A stretch of DNA of 64,000 nucleotides from Kitasatospora viridis (GTDB lineage Bacteria > Actinomycetota > Actinomycetes > Streptomycetales > Streptomycetaceae), in the NCBI RefSeq assembly GCF_007829815.1, contig NZ_VIWT01000001.1, positions 2,379,501 through 2,443,500 on the forward strand, given 5' to 3'. Below the pieces are notes generated by a model. It did no database searches. It saw only the letters and a program-made list of their open reading frames with translations, and had not been told where the DNA came from. The translations under genes and the position numbers were made by a program. Shown here one piece after another: positions 31,833 through 41,238 of the stretch (its first letter is position 1; each line of letters begins with the position of its first letter).

Positions 31833-34157
31833 ATGACCACGCACACGGCGGGTGAGCCGTACGGGTCGTACGGGTCATCCGAGTCGCACGGGGCGGCCCA
31901 GCCGTACCCGGCGATGCCGGAGCAGGGTCAACCGGACCCGCAGCAGCCGCAGTTCTCCTACGACCAGCCGCCGCCGCAGCCGCAGCCGTCCTACGGCTAC
32001 GAGCAGCAGCCCGCCGGCTACCCCGAGTACCAGCAGCCGCTCTACCAGGACCCGCCGCCGCAGCAGTACGAGCAGGCGCGGTACGAGCAGACACCGTACG
32101 AGCAGGCACCGTACGAGCAGCCGCAGTCGCAGCCGCAGTACGAGCAGCAGCAGCCGTACCAGCAGTACCCGGCCTACCAGCCGTACCCGGGCCCGGAGCA
32201 GCACGCCCACCAGTACCAGGTGTCCGAGCCCTACCTGCTGCCCGCGGACTACGGCCTGCCGCACACCTTCAACGACCCGCCCACCATGTCGCTGCGCGCG
32301 ATCACCGCCCAGGAGCAGTACCTGATCCCGCCGGCCCCGACGGCCCCGCCCCAGCTGCCGCACCAGCGGCCCGCCGAGCCGGCCGCCCCGCCGCAGGCCC
32401 GGCCGGAGCAGTCCGAGGACGCGGCGGCCGGGCGCAACGGCCTGATCATGGCGATCGGCACGCTGGCCTCGCGCGGGCTCGGCTTCGTGCGCACCGCGAT
32501 GCTGGTCGCCGCGCTCGGCCCCGGCATCCTCGGCAGCGCCTTCAACGTGGCGAACACCCTGCCGAACATCGTCTTCACCATGCTGATCGGCGGCGCGCTC
32601 CAGTCGATCTTCGTGCCCGAGCTGGTCAAGGCGGCCAAGAACGACGCCGACGGCGGCGTCGCCTACACCGACCGCCTGCTGACCCTGTGCACGGTCGCGC
32701 TGGGCCTGCTCACCATCGTCTCGGTGCTGATCGCGCCGTGGCTGGTGAACATCTACGCCGGCGACTGGACCGGGTCGGACCGCAGCCTGACCGTCTCGCT
32801 GGCCCGGTTCTGCCTGCCCGAGATCTTCTTCTACGGACTCTTCACGCTGCTCGGCCAGGTGCTCAACGCCCGGGGCAAGTTCGGCGCCATGATGTGGACG
32901 CCGGTGCTCAACAACGTGGTGGCCTGCGCCGTCTTCGGGCTCTACATCGCGATCGGCGGCCAGGCCGCGAGCACCGGCGCGGTCACCACCGGGCAGACCT
33001 GGCTGCTGGGGCTCGGCACCCTGCTCGGCGTGGTGGTGCAGGCGCTCGGTCTGGTGCCCTCGCTGCGGGCGGTCAAGTTCCGCTGGACCCCGCGGTTCGA
33101 CTGGCGCGGCGCCGGTCTCGGCGCCCCGATCAAGGCCGCCACCTGGGCGCTGCTGCTGGTGATCGTCACCCAGGTCGCGTTCACCGAGATCACCGCGCTG
33201 ACCACCGCCGTGGACCACATCGGCGGCGACAAGATGGTCGGCATCGGCAACGCCTCCTACACCTACGCCAGCACGCTCTTCCTGGTGCCGCAGGGCGTGA
33301 TCACCATCTCGATGGTGACCGCGATCATGCCGCAGATGTCCCGGGCCGCCACCGAGGGCAACCTGCAGAAGATCGGTGCCGACCTGGCCCGGGTGCTGCG
33401 CAACTCGGCCGCCATGATCATCACGGCCACGGTGCTCTTCATCGCCTTCTCCGACCAGATCACCCACCTCGCCTACGGCTACGGCCACCAGACCAAGCTG
33501 GGCCTGGCGGTGATCTCAGGGGCGCTGCTCGCCTTCGCCATCGGCATCCCGTTCTTCTGCGCGCAGTACGCGCTGGCCCGCGGCTTCTACGCGATGGGCG
33601 ACGCCCGGACCCCGTTCTGGCTGACCGTGGTCTCCTCGGGCTCCAACGTGTTCTTCTCCTACCTCGCCTACGTGTCCTTCAGCCCGCGCTGGATCATCGT
33701 CGGCATGGCCGCCGCCCAGAGCATCGCCTGCGTGATCAACATGCTGATCACCGGCTTCGCGCTGGCCCGGCGACTGCGCTCGCTGCCGGCCGCGCCGGAG
33801 GACCCGCAGCGGCGCGCCGAGGTGCTGCGGGCCGCGCTGCGCCAGCCGATGCGCAGCGGGCTGGACGGGCGGCGGGTCTTCGGGCTGCACCTGGGGCTGC
33901 TGCTGGCCTGCCTGCCGGGCGCGCTGGTCGGCCACTTCCTGGCCGCCGCGGTCAGCGGTGCGATCAGCGGCGGCGTGGTGGCGTCCACCCTGGGCAACGG
34001 CATCGGGCTGGTGCTCGGCACCGTGACGGTGCTGGTCTCGCTCTTCCTGCTGGCCAAGCCGCTGGGCGCGGCGAGCACGGTGGCGCCGCTGGCCCGCAAG
34101 CTGCGGCTGCCGTTCCCGGCCGAGCCGGAGCCGAGCGGCCGGCGCCGGCGGGCCTGA
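31833..34157 (+). CDS. murJ: MurJ/MviN-family lipid II flippase with long disordered N-terminus
   Basis: A protein of 774 residues. Residues 1-200 are disordered and rich in Pro, Gln and Tyr, including repeated YEQ units (about 75-115). From about 203 there is a MATE-like MurJ core of 14 membrane helices, with GTLASRGLGFVRTAMLVAALG, FNVANTLPNIVFTMLIGGALQSIFVP and the conserved FYAMGDARTPF. It should flip lipid II across the membrane. Streptomyces carry another murJ near the origin, so this may be the paralogue; that copy is not in this window. The tyrosine-rich tail may be a phosphorylation or protein-binding region. Confidence 0.9.
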   Translation: MTTHTAGEPYGSYGSSESHGAAQPYPAMPEQGQPDPQQPQFSYDQPPPQPQPSYGYEQQPAGYPEYQQPLYQDPPPQQYEQARYEQTPYEQAPYEQPQSQPQYEQQQPYQQYPAYQPYPGPEQHAHQYQVSEPYLLPADYGLPHTFNDPPTMSLRAITAQEQYLIPPAPTAPPQLPHQRPAEPAAPPQARPEQSEDAAAGRNGLIMAIGTLASRGLGFVRTAMLVAALGPGILGSAFNVANTLPNIVFTMLIGGALQSIFVPELVKAAKNDADGGVAYTDRLLTLCTVALGLLTIVSVLIAPWLVNIYAGDWTGSDRSLTVSLARFCLPEIFFYGLFTLLGQVLNARGKFGAMMWTPVLNNVVACAVFGLYIAIGGQAASTGAVTTGQTWLLGLGTLLGVVVQALGLVPSLRAVKFRWTPRFDWRGAGLGAPIKAATWALLLVIVTQVAFTEITALTTAVDHIGGDKMVGIGNASYTYASTLFLVPQGVITISMVTAIMPQMSRAATEGNLQKIGADLARVLRNSAAMIITATVLFIAFSDQITHLAYGYGHQTKLGLAVISGALLAFAIGIPFFCAQYALARGFYAMGDARTPFWLTVVSSGSNVFFSYLAYVSFSPRWIIVGMAAAQSIACVINMLITGFALARRLRSLPAAPEDPQRRAEVLRAALRQPMRSGLDGRRVFGLHLGLLLACLPGALVGHFLAAAVSGAISGGVVASTLGNGIGLVLGTVTVLVSLFLLAKPLGAASTVAPLARKLRLPFPAEPEPSGRRRRA

Positions 34158-34204
34158 GCGAACGCCTGTCGGGGTCGGGGAGCGCGTTGCTAGGGTGGCA
34201 GAAC

Positions 34205-35083
34205 ATGACTGCCACTCATGTTTCCGCCGTGCCGGCCACCCCACCGCTGCCCACCTCGCCGCTGCGGATCGCCGCCGCCCAGTCCACCGTGGTCTCCGGT
34301 GACGTCGAGGCCAACGCCGCCCGGGCCGCCGAACTGATCCGGCGGGCCGCCGCCGAGGGGGTGCGGCTGGTGCTCTTCGCCGAGAAGTTCCTCACCGGCT
34401 ACGAGCCCGCGCTGATCGCCGCCGACCCGGTGCGCTACACCGTCACCGAGGAGGACCCGCGCCTCGCGCCGATCACCGAGGCCTGCCGGGAGACCGGCAC
34501 CGCGGCCGTGGTCGGCGCGGCCGGCCGGGACGCCGAGGGCACCCTGCGGGTCAGCGTGCTGGTCATCGGCGGCGACGGTGCGGTGCGCGCCCGGTACGAC
34601 AAGCAGCACCTGTTCCACACCGAGGTCGAGCTCTACACCCCCGGCGAGCACGGCTGCACGGTCGAGCTGGACGGCTGGCGGCTGGGCCTGGGCATCTGCT
34701 ACGACTCCGGCTTCCCCGAGCACGCCCGGGCCGCCGCGCTCGACGGCTGCCACGCCTACCTGGCCAGCGCGCTCTTCGGCACCGGGCACGGGCGGGTGCA
34801 GCGGGCCGTCTGGTTCCCGGCCCGGGCGCTGGACAACACCTGCTACGTGCTGCTCGCCAACCACATCGGCGCGACCGGCGGCTGGGACACCTGCGGCGGC
34901 AGCTCCGCCTGGGGCCCGGACGGCGTGCTGCTGGCCGATGCCGGCCAGACCGAGTGCGGGCTCGCGATCGCGGAGCTGGACCCCGCCGTGCTCGCCACCA
35001 CCCGGGCGGAGCTGGAGATGCTGGCGGACCTGCCCGCGCGGGAGACCGCCGCCCCGGCCCCCCGCATCCAGGTCAAGCTCTGA
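34205..35083 (+). CDS. Carbon-nitrogen hydrolase (nitrilase superfamily)
   Basis: A protein of 292 residues with the nitrilase Glu-Lys-Cys triad: E60 in FAEKFLTGYEP, K133 in YDKQHLF, C165 in GICYDSGFPE. Late motifs NTCYVLLANHIG and GGSSAWGPDG fit N-carbamoyl/omega-amidase-type members. Amide or carbamoyl hydrolysis of a small metabolite is likely. Only 47 bp separate it from murJ. A PucR-family regulator of purine/ureide metabolism is convergent 18 bp away, which fits a nitrogen-salvage role but does not prove it. Confidence 0.92.
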   Translation: MTATHVSAVPATPPLPTSPLRIAAAQSTVVSGDVEANAARAAELIRRAAAEGVRLVLFAEKFLTGYEPALIAADPVRYTVTEEDPRLAPITEACRETGTAAVVGAAGRDAEGTLRVSVLVIGGDGAVRARYDKQHLFHTEVELYTPGEHGCTVELDGWRLGLGICYDSGFPEHARAAALDGCHAYLASALFGTGHGRVQRAVWFPARALDNTCYVLLANHIGATGGWDTCGGSSAWGPDGVLLADAGQTECGLAIAELDPAVLATTRAELEMLADLPARETAAPAPRIQVKL

Positions 35084-35101
35084 CGGACCCTCAGAGTGCG
35101 C

Positions 35102-36622
35102 TCAGGGCGCGCCGCACAGCAGGGCCGCGCGCAGGTCCAGCCGGTCGTCCAGCCGGGCCAGGTCGCGCACGGTGAGCTCCTCGATCCGGCGGATCCGGTA
35201 GTGCACGGTGTTCACGTGGACGTGCAGCGCCTCGGCGGTCCGGGCCCAGGAGCAGTCGTGGTCCAGGAAGCTGACCAGGGTGGCGAGCAGCGCGCCGCCG
35301 GTGCTGCGGTCGTGCTCGACCAGCGGGTCCAGCAGCCGGCCGCGGAACGCCCGGGCCACCTCCGGCGGGATGCCGCGGACCAGGGCGGCCAGCGAGTCCA
35401 GCTCGCCGCTGGCCCCCACCGTGGCCCGCCGGCGGCCCGCCGCCGCGGCGTCCAGCGCGTACCGGGCCTGGCGCAGTCCGGCCGCCAGGTCCAGCGCCGG
35501 GCGCTCCACCCGGGGGCCCACGCCGGCCCGCAGCAGGTGCCGGTCGGGCAGCCGGGCCTGCAACCGGGGCCAGACCTCGCGCAGCACGGCGGTCAGCGCC
35601 GCCGGGTCGGCGGTGGCGGCGATCGCCACCGCCCGGCCGCTCGGCTCGGTGCCGACCGCGAACTCGCCGCCGGCCGAGCGCAGCGCCTCGGCCAGCGCGT
35701 CGGCGGCCCAGGGGGCGTCCTGGCCGTCGATCCGGGCCGTCAGCGGCACCAGCGGCCGACCGGTCGGCAGGCCGCAGGCGGCCAGCGCCTCCAGCAGCGC
35801 GGCGGCGTGCACCGGGGAGTCGGCGCCGAGCAGCGCGGCCAGCCGGCCGGCCGACCGGCGGCGCTCGGCCGCCTCGCCGCGGGCCCTGGTCCACAGCGTG
35901 CCCAGCACCTCGGCCAGGCCGTGCAGCACGGTCGCCTGGCCGGCCGTCTCGCCGTGCGGGTGCAGGTACCAGCCGTCGAACGGGTTGTCGCCGCCCTCGC
36001 CGACCGGCAGCGCGGCGCGCACCGTCGCGGGGTCGGGGGCCGGGTCGGGGGCGCCGCCGGAGGTCGCCACGGTCCGGCCGGAGGCGGTGATCAGCGAGCA
36101 CGGTCCGCAGCCGAGCCGGGAGACCGCCCGCTCCAGCACCACGTCCGGCGGCGCGCCCGCGTACATCAGCTCGACCAGCTCCCGGCGGGCCTGCTCCGGC
36201 ACCGCCGCCGCGGGCTCGTCCGCCGGGCGCAGGCCGCCCCACAGCCGCAGGTAGACCCGGTCGGTGACGGCCCGGAAGCTGGTGCCGGCCGGCACCGAGA
36301 GCAGCGGGATGCCGTGCACCTCGCAGGCCTCGACCAGGGCCGGGGGCACCTCGCCGTGGGTGCCCTCGCCGGCCAGCAGGGCGGCCACCCCGGCGCTGCG
36401 CAGCGAGGTGGCGAAGCGCAGCGCCAGGGTCTGCGCGAGCGGGTGCTCGGGCTGCCACCAGACCAGCCCGGAGAGCACCAGCTCGCCCGGCTGGAGGTAG
36501 CGGGCCGGGTCCTGCAGGTCGGTGGAGGTCACACCGGTGACCTGGCGCTCCAGCAGCTCCGGCGGGCCCCACGCCACCGACAGCCGAAGATCCGGGACCT
36601 GCAGCAGATCAGCGACGATCAC
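35102..36622 (-). CDS. PucR-family transcriptional regulator
   Basis: A regulator of 506 residues: N-terminal PucR-like purine-catabolism ligand domain (VADLLQVPDLRLSVAWG to GIPLLSVPAGTSFRAVTDRVY, about 3-125), a central GGDEF-like/CdaR-type region, and a C-terminal HTH_30 domain (DCSWARTAEALHVHVNTVHYRIRRIEELT, split by about residue 470). Such proteins activate purine, allantoin or polyamine use genes. Start is GTG 36622. Neighbouring nitrilase-family and divergent unknown genes are possible targets. No purine catabolic genes are visible in the window. Confidence 0.92.
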   Translation of the reverse strand: MIVADLLQVPDLRLSVAWGPPELLERQVTGVTSTDLQDPARYLQPGELVLSGLVWWQPEHPLAQTLALRFATSLRSAGVAALLAGEGTHGEVPPALVEACEVHGIPLLSVPAGTSFRAVTDRVYLRLWGGLRPADEPAAAVPEQARRELVELMYAGAPPDVVLERAVSRLGCGPCSLITASGRTVATSGGAPDPAPDPATVRAALPVGEGGDNPFDGWYLHPHGETAGQATVLHGLAEVLGTLWTRARGEAAERRRSAGRLAALLGADSPVHAAALLEALAACGLPTGRPLVPLTARIDGQDAPWAADALAEALRSAGGEFAVGTEPSGRAVAIAATADPAALTAVLREVWPRLQARLPDRHLLRAGVGPRVERPALDLAAGLRQARYALDAAAAGRRRATVGASGELDSLAALVRGIPPEVARAFRGRLLDPLVEHDRSTGGALLATLVSFLDHDCSWARTAEALHVHVNTVHYRIRRIEELTVRDLARLDDRLDLRAALLCGAP

Positions 36623-36984
36623 TGGGACTCTCCTCCGTGCCGCACCCGGCCGGCCCTCTTAGCAGCCAGGGATTCAGGTGCAGCTGCATGGTAAATGCCA
36701 GGGCCGGGACGGTTGAACCCCTTTGGTCGATCATCCGAACCGACCCGCCCCACCTGGTGCCCGGCACCACTGCCCGCACCATTGCGCCCGTTGCTTCACT
36801 GGGCTCACCAGGTGCCGGGGCGTCCGGTGATCGGCACCGGATCACCGCGCGGTCCTCCCATCAGCCTTCGGCCGCGCGGGGCCCCGGCACCTTGCCCGTC
36901 CGTCCTGCTCAGTAGCGTTCACCCCAGTCGCGTTCACCTCGGTGGCGTGCACCGCGGAGCGCGAGCGGACGGGGAGGCGGGCGG
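36623..36984. other. Divergent intergenic region with inverted repeats
   Basis: 362 bp. TCCGGTG (36823-36829) and CACCGGA (36835-36841) form a perfect inverted repeat overlapped by CGGTGAT/ATCACCG (36825-36831 with 36841-36847). A looser GGTCG/CGACC pair lies near 36725-36746. These may be PucR operators. No gene is supported. Confidence 0.45.
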
Positions 36985-37722
36985 GTGTTCCGGCACTGGT
37001 GGTTCCTGCGGTTGCTGGGCGACCGGGCGGGCGGGGGCGCCGCACCGCGGGCCCGGCGGATGTCGAAGGAGCGGCAGGAGCTGGTGCTCCGGGAGTGGGA
37101 GACCCTGCGGGAGCGGCTGCGGTCCTTCGCGCAGGAGCGGATCGCCCTGGTCGGGGACGTGCTGCGGGCCGCCGAGCCCGACTTCCCGCCGCAGTTGGCC
37201 GGCGGGCCCGCCGGCGCGGACTACCTGTGGGCGGTCGAGGCCTACCAGGCCGCCGGGAAGCTGCTGGACGAGGACGGCACCGACCTGCCCGACCTGGCCG
37301 CCGCCGTGGTGCTGGCCGAGCGCGCGGTGGACCGGCTGGCGGCCGCGCACGAGCGGCTGGCCGGCCGGCGCCCGGTGCCCCCGCCCGCCCGCTGCTTCTA
37401 CTACCCGCTGCACCCGCCGGCCGCCGCGCCGAAGGCCGGCAAGAAGCAGGCCCGGCGCCGGGTCGGGCCGCGGGAGGCGGCGGCGGACCGGCGCCCGGCC
37501 TGCGAGGCCTGCCGCCGGGCCGTCCTGGCGGGCGAGCTGCCGGACGTGCTGCCCGCGCTGCTGGAGGTGCGGCGGGCCTGGCACCGCACCCGCCGGGTGC
37601 TCGTCCCCTACTACGCCGTCCCGCAGTCCCGCTCCCCGTGGTCGGCCACCGCCTGCGGCGGGTACGACGACGGCGCGCCCGCCCTGGTGCTGCGCGGGGC
37701 GCACCGCCGGGGCCGGGGCTGA
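36985..37722 (+). CDS. Hypothetical protein, unrecognised
   Basis: A protein of 245 residues, Arg/Ala-rich, no membrane helix. Residues 25-130 are helical with charged heptads (SKERQELVLREWETLRERLRS); a Pro-rich stretch and CFYYPLHPPAAAP follow. A C-terminal part has ACEACRRAV (CxxC) and VPYYAVPQSRSPW. Codon use and GC skew match real genes and no overlapping frame is better. I do not recognise the family. ATG 37060 is an alternative start. It is divergent from the PucR gene and convergent with the lyase gene across 33 bp. Confidence 0.62.
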   Translation: MFRHWWFLRLLGDRAGGGAAPRARRMSKERQELVLREWETLRERLRSFAQERIALVGDVLRAAEPDFPPQLAGGPAGADYLWAVEAYQAAGKLLDEDGTDLPDLAAAVVLAERAVDRLAAAHERLAGRRPVPPPARCFYYPLHPPAAAPKAGKKQARRRVGPREAAADRRPACEACRRAVLAGELPDVLPALLEVRRAWHRTRRVLVPYYAVPQSRSPWSATACGGYDDGAPALVLRGAHRRGRG

Positions 37723-37755
37723 CGGCGGCTCAGCTCCCGTCGGCCTGACGGCCGC

Positions 37756-39141
37756 TCAGCCGCGCACCGCCCGGTCGGTGAAGGGGACCGCCGCGCCGGT
37801 GTAGTTGGCCGGGTCGAGCAGCTCGGCCAGCGCGGCATCGGTGAGCTTGCCGTGCAGCTCCGGCTGCTCGGCGAGGACGGCGCCCAGCGGGCGCTGCTCG
37901 GCGGCGGCCAGGGTGGCGGCGCGGTTCAGCAGCTCCTGGGCGGTGCCGCGGCCGAGCAGCGGGGCCAGCACGGCGGCGATCCGCTCGGAGACCAGCTGGC
38001 CCCCCGTCAGGTCGAGGTTGGCCCGCATCCGCTCCGGGCGCACCTCCAGACCCTCCGCCAGCTCCGCCGCCAGGTGCGCCGCGCCGCCGGCGAGGCGCAG
38101 GCACTCGCGCAGCAGCAGCCACTCGGCGTGCCAGACCCCGGCCGAGCGCTCGTCCTCGGCGACCAGGCACTGCGCCAGGCCGGCCGAGAGCACCGGCACC
38201 TGGAGCGCGGCCGAGCGGATCAGCGTGCTGAGCACCGGGTTGCGCTTGTGCGGCATCGCGGAGGACCGCCCGCGCCCGACGGCGGCCGGCTCGGCCAGCT
38301 CGCCGACCTCGGTGCGGACCAGCACCTGCACGTCCACCGCGATCTTGCCCAGCACGCCGGTGAGCAGCGCGCAGGCCGCCCCGAGGTCGGCGATCGGGGT
38401 GCGCAGCGCGTGCCAGGGCAGTTCGGGCACGGCCAGGCCGAGTTCGTCCGCGTAGGTCTCGGTGAGCCGGCGGGCGTAGTCCTCCCCCGCCCCCTCGGCG
38501 TACTCCAGGTAGCCGGCCAACGTGCCCGCCGCGCCGCCGAGTTCGACCGGCAGCCGGTCGGCCAGCTCGGCCAGCCGGGTCCGCGCGGTGCGGACCAGCT
38601 CCAGCCAGCCGGCCGCCTTGAGCCCGAAGGTGGTGGGCACGGCGTGCAGGGCCAGGGTGCGCCCGGCCATGGTGGTGCCGCGGTGCTCGGCGGCCAGCGC
38701 GGCCAGCGCGGCGGCGGTCCGGTCGAGGTCGGGCAGGATCACCGCGATCGCCCGCCGGGCGACCAGCATCGAGCCGGTGTCCAGCACGTCCTGGCTGGTG
38801 GAGCCCCGGTGCACGTACTCGGCGGCGCTCGGGTCCTCGGCCGCGACCACCGCGGTGAGCGCCCGGACCAGCCCGACCACCGGATTGGCCGCCTCCCGCC
38901 CGGCCCGGGCCAGCGCGGCCAGGTCCAGCAGCTCCGCCCGGGCGAGCCGCCCGATCGTGTCGGCCGCCGCCGCGGGCACCGTGCCGAGCCGCGCCTGGGC
39001 CCTGGCCAGCCCCGCCTCCGCGTCCAGCATCGCCTGCAGCCAGGCGGTGTCGCCGGTCACCGCCTCCACCGGCGTCCCCACCCGGACCGGGGAGAGCAGC
39101 CCTGAGTCGTAGTCAAGCGCGGGAGCAACGTGCTCGGTCAT
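37756..39141 (-). CDS. 3-carboxymuconate cycloisomerase-like lyase (fumarase/aspartase superfamily)
   Basis: A protein of 461 residues with the superfamily regions [12 protein letters not shown] (111-122), [15 protein letters not shown] (159-173) and the signature [14 protein letters not shown] (289-302). The AMPHKRNP form and the HRGSTSQD box are typical of PcaB (beta-carboxymuconate cycloisomerase) and adenylosuccinate-lyase-like members. No other protocatechuate-pathway gene is nearby, so the reaction is uncertain and the symbol is left blank. Divergent from the lactate-monooxygenase-like gene across 197 bp. Confidence 0.85.
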   Translation of the reverse strand: MTEHVAPALDYDSGLLSPVRVGTPVEAVTGDTAWLQAMLDAEAGLARAQARLGTVPAAAADTIGRLARAELLDLAALARAGREAANPVVGLVRALTAVVAAEDPSAAEYVHRGSTSQDVLDTGSMLVARRAIAVILPDLDRTAAALAALAAEHRGTTMAGRTLALHAVPTTFGLKAAGWLELVRTARTRLAELADRLPVELGGAAGTLAGYLEYAEGAGEDYARRLTETYADELGLAVPELPWHALRTPIADLGAACALLTGVLGKIAVDVQVLVRTEVGELAEPAAVGRGRSSAMPHKRNPVLSTLIRSAALQVPVLSAGLAQCLVAEDERSAGVWHAEWLLLRECLRLAGGAAHLAAELAEGLEVRPERMRANLDLTGGQLVSERIAAVLAPLLGRGTAQELLNRAATLAAAEQRPLGAVLAEQPELHGKLTDAALAELLDPANYTGAAVPFTDRAVRG

Positions 39142-39338
39142 GGTCCAGGACTCCGATGCGTCGTACGGGCGTTGCGTCAGGACCCGATCAGCCTAACCGC
39201 ACGACCGTACGCACAAACCGGGTCGGCGACAGCACCCCGCGCCGGCCCCTTGCCCCGCCCCCTTGCCCCCGGCCGCGGTTCCCCGGCACGGTCAGGACGT
39301 CAACGTCAACGTCAGCGTCAGGAAAGAAGGCGATCGAG

Positions 39339-40517
39339 GTGGACCCGGAGTTCGAGGGCCGGTTCGGCGACTACCAGCACGAGATCTACTTCAACGGGCT
39401 CGCCGGCGTGCTGCCGACGCTGCCGATGGGCTTCGCCGAGTTGGAGGCCCGGGCCCGGGCGGCCATGGCGCCCTCGGTGCTGTCCTACGTGGCGGGCGGG
39501 GCGGGCGACGAGAGCACCCAGCGGGCCAATGTGTCGGCCTTCGACAAGTGGGGCCTGGTGCCGCGGATGATGGTCGGGGCGGCCCGGCGCGACCTGTCGG
39601 TGGAGCTGTTCGGGCTGCGGCTGCCGTCCCCGCTGTTCATGGCGCCGGTCGGGGTGCTCGGGCTGTGCGCGCAGGACGGGCACGGCGACCTGGCCACCGC
39701 CCGGGCCGCCGCCCGCACCGGCGTGCCGATGGTGGCCTCCACCCTGACGGTGGACCCCCTGGAGGAGGTCGCGGCCGGGTTCGGCGGGACCCCCGGCTTC
39801 TTCCAGCTCTACACGCCGACCGACCGGGCGCTCGCCGAGAGCCTGGTGCACCGCGCGGAGGCGGCCGGCTTCCGGGGCATCGTGGTCACCCTGGACACCT
39901 GGATCACCGGCTGGCGCCCGCGCGACCTGGCCGCCGCCAACTTCCCGCAGCTGCGCGGGCACTGCCTGGCCAACTACACCGGCGACCCGGTGTTCCGGGC
40001 CCGGCTCGCCAAGACGCCCGAGGAGGATCCGGGGGCGGCCGTGCTGGAGTGGGTACGGGTCTTCGGCAACCCGCTGACCTGGGACGACCTGCCCTGGCTG
40101 CGCTCGCTCACCGACCTGCCGATCGTCCTCAAGGGCATCTGCCACCCGGAGGACGTCCGCCGGGCCAAGGACGGCGGGGTGGACGGCGTCTACTGCTCCA
40201 ACCACGGCGGCCGGCAGGCGAACGGCGGCCTCGCGGCGCTGGACGCGCTGCCCGGCGTGGTCGAGGCCGCCGACGGCCTGCCGGTGCTCTTCGACTCCGG
40301 GGTGCGCTCCGGGGCCGACGTGGTCAAGGCGCTCGCCCTCGGCGCCACCGCCGTCGGCGTGGGCCGCCCCTACGCCTACGGCCTGGCGCTGGCGGGCACG
40401 GACGGGATCGTCCACGTGCTGCGCAGCCTGCTCGCCGAGGCCGACCTGATCATGGCCGTGGACGGCTACCCGACCCTGGCCGACCTGCGCGCGGACGGCG
40501 CCCTGCGCCGGAACTGA
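39339..40517 (+). CDS. FMN-dependent alpha-hydroxy-acid oxidase, lactate 2-monooxygenase type
   Basis: A TIM-barrel flavoenzyme of 392 residues. The catalytic base H289 lies in [10 protein letters not shown] (285-293) with R292, K265 in [10 protein letters not shown], and the FMN site at [19 protein letters not shown]. The opening [18 protein letters not shown] and the total length match lactate 2-monooxygenase (lactate to acetate, CO2 and water) better than the 350-residue oxidases. GTG 39339 has GAAGG upstream. A GTCAAC tandem repeat (about 39297-39316) precedes it. Substrate could also be another 2-hydroxy acid. Confidence 0.9.
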   Translation: MDPEFEGRFGDYQHEIYFNGLAGVLPTLPMGFAELEARARAAMAPSVLSYVAGGAGDESTQRANVSAFDKWGLVPRMMVGAARRDLSVELFGLRLPSPLFMAPVGVLGLCAQDGHGDLATARAAARTGVPMVASTLTVDPLEEVAAGFGGTPGFFQLYTPTDRALAESLVHRAEAAGFRGIVVTLDTWITGWRPRDLAAANFPQLRGHCLANYTGDPVFRARLAKTPEEDPGAAVLEWVRVFGNPLTWDDLPWLRSLTDLPIVLKGICHPEDVRRAKDGGVDGVYCSNHGGRQANGGLAALDALPGVVEAADGLPVLFDSGVRSGADVVKALALGATAVGVGRPYAYGLALAGTDGIVHVLRSLLAEADLIMAVDGYPTLADLRADGALRRN

Positions 40518-40618
40518 TGCCGCCTCACCAGGATCCCGACCTGCGGGAACACCGAACGCGAAGGGCCGGGCGCTGGTGCTCGCCCGGCCCTCCGGTGGCG
40601 GAGAACGCCCGCCGTGCG

Positions 40619-40691
40619 TGCCCCAGGCAGGATTCGAACCTGCGACACCAGCTTTAGGAGAGCTGTGCTCTATCCCCTGAGCTACTGGGGC
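40619..40691 (-). tRNA. tRNA-Arg (anticodon CCU)
   Basis: Reading the minus strand, all four arms fold: acceptor GCCCCAG/CTGGGGC, D stem GCTC/GAGC, anticodon stem CAGCT/AGCTG with loop CTCCTAA, T stem GCAGG/CCTGC with TTCGAAT. The anticodon CCT decodes AGG. CCA is not encoded. Length is 73 nt. No duplicated 3' end or integrase was found nearby, so no integrated element is evident. It lies 101 bp past the monooxygenase gene. Confidence 0.97.
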
Positions 40692-40890
40692 GGGGGGTCG
40701 TACGACCCAGCACAGCCTAGCGGATGCGGTCGGGGCCCGGGCCCGGTTCGCCGGTGCGGGGCGGCGGGTCCCGGGCCGGGCCGGCGGGCGGCCGCAGCGG
40801 GGCTGACCAGGCACGCGGCGGCCTGCGGGGGCCGGGAGAACGGCAGGTCGGGCGGGTGTCGCGCTTATCTGTTGTTGATCGGCGGCGGTT

Positions 40891-40896
40891 AGGTTC
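40891..40896 (+). promoter_or_regulatory. -10 element for a leaderless small gene
   Basis: TAGGTT at 40891-40896 ends 5 bases before ATG 40902, the spacing seen when the A of ATG is the transcription start. TTGTTG (40872-40877) is too close for a standard -35, so the -35 is unclear. Confidence 0.45.
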
Positions 40897-40901
40897 GGTT
40901 C

Positions 40902-41027
40902 ATGAACGAGTCGAGCACATCGCCGCCGGAGGCCCTGCAGAGTGGGGACCTGGAGAACTTCGTCCTGCTGCTGGACGGCCTGAAGCAGTCGCTGGCCGAG
41001 GATCGTCAGCAGGACGAGGCGGACTGA
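40902..41027 (+). CDS. Small acidic protein, 41 residues, unknown function
   Basis: The ORF encodes MNESSTSPPEALQSGDLENF followed by VLLLDGLKQSLAEDRQQDEAD. It is strongly acidic with an amphipathic helical core (ENFVLLLDGLKQSLAED). The -10 motif TAGGTT positioned directly before the ATG, the absence of a ribosome-binding site and good codon bias suggest a leaderless transcript. I do not recognise a family. The 210 bp between it and the tRNA hold no other gene I can support. Confidence 0.5.
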   Translation: MNESSTSPPEALQSGDLENFVLLLDGLKQSLAEDRQQDEAD

Positions 41028-41143
41028 CGGGGCATCAGACCAGGTCGGAAGGGGGAACGCCCGGTCCGCGCGCCGGTGCGGCACCGCACCGCGGCCGGGC
41101 CGCCGGGGCGGGGAGGCGGCGGTGCGGGGAGGGTCCCGGCCGG

Positions 41144-41193
41144 GTAACGACCACCCTTGTAGGGTCGCTACCATCGGGACTGGTAACGAACCC
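41144..41193 (+). promoter_or_regulatory. Promoter/operator region of the mannosyltransferase gene
   Basis: ACCCT-TGT-AGGGT (41154-41166) is a perfect inverted repeat containing TAGGGT (41161-41166), a good -10 candidate. It is flanked by direct repeats GGTAACGA at 41144-41151 and 41183-41190. The repeats bracket the presumed start of transcription, about 70 bp ahead of the GTG. Confidence 0.5.
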
Positions 41194-41238
41194 CGCGGTC
41201 CGGCGCTGGACGCGGTGCAACCCCCGAAAGGCTCATAC

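Noticed and set aside
39297..39320. GTCAAC tandem repeat as a regulatory site
   Set aside because: Only about three imperfect 6-bp units; no partner gene or symmetry suggests a binding site.
40619..40691. tRNA-Arg as integration site of a mobile element
   Set aside because: I searched by eye for a repeated tRNA 3' end, an integrase or an excisionase nearby and found none; flanking genes look like core genes.
40614..40892. Plus-strand ORF starting within the tRNA-Arg gene
   Set aside because: It overlaps a fully folded tRNA on the other strand and encodes Gly/Arg/Ala-rich sequence without homology.
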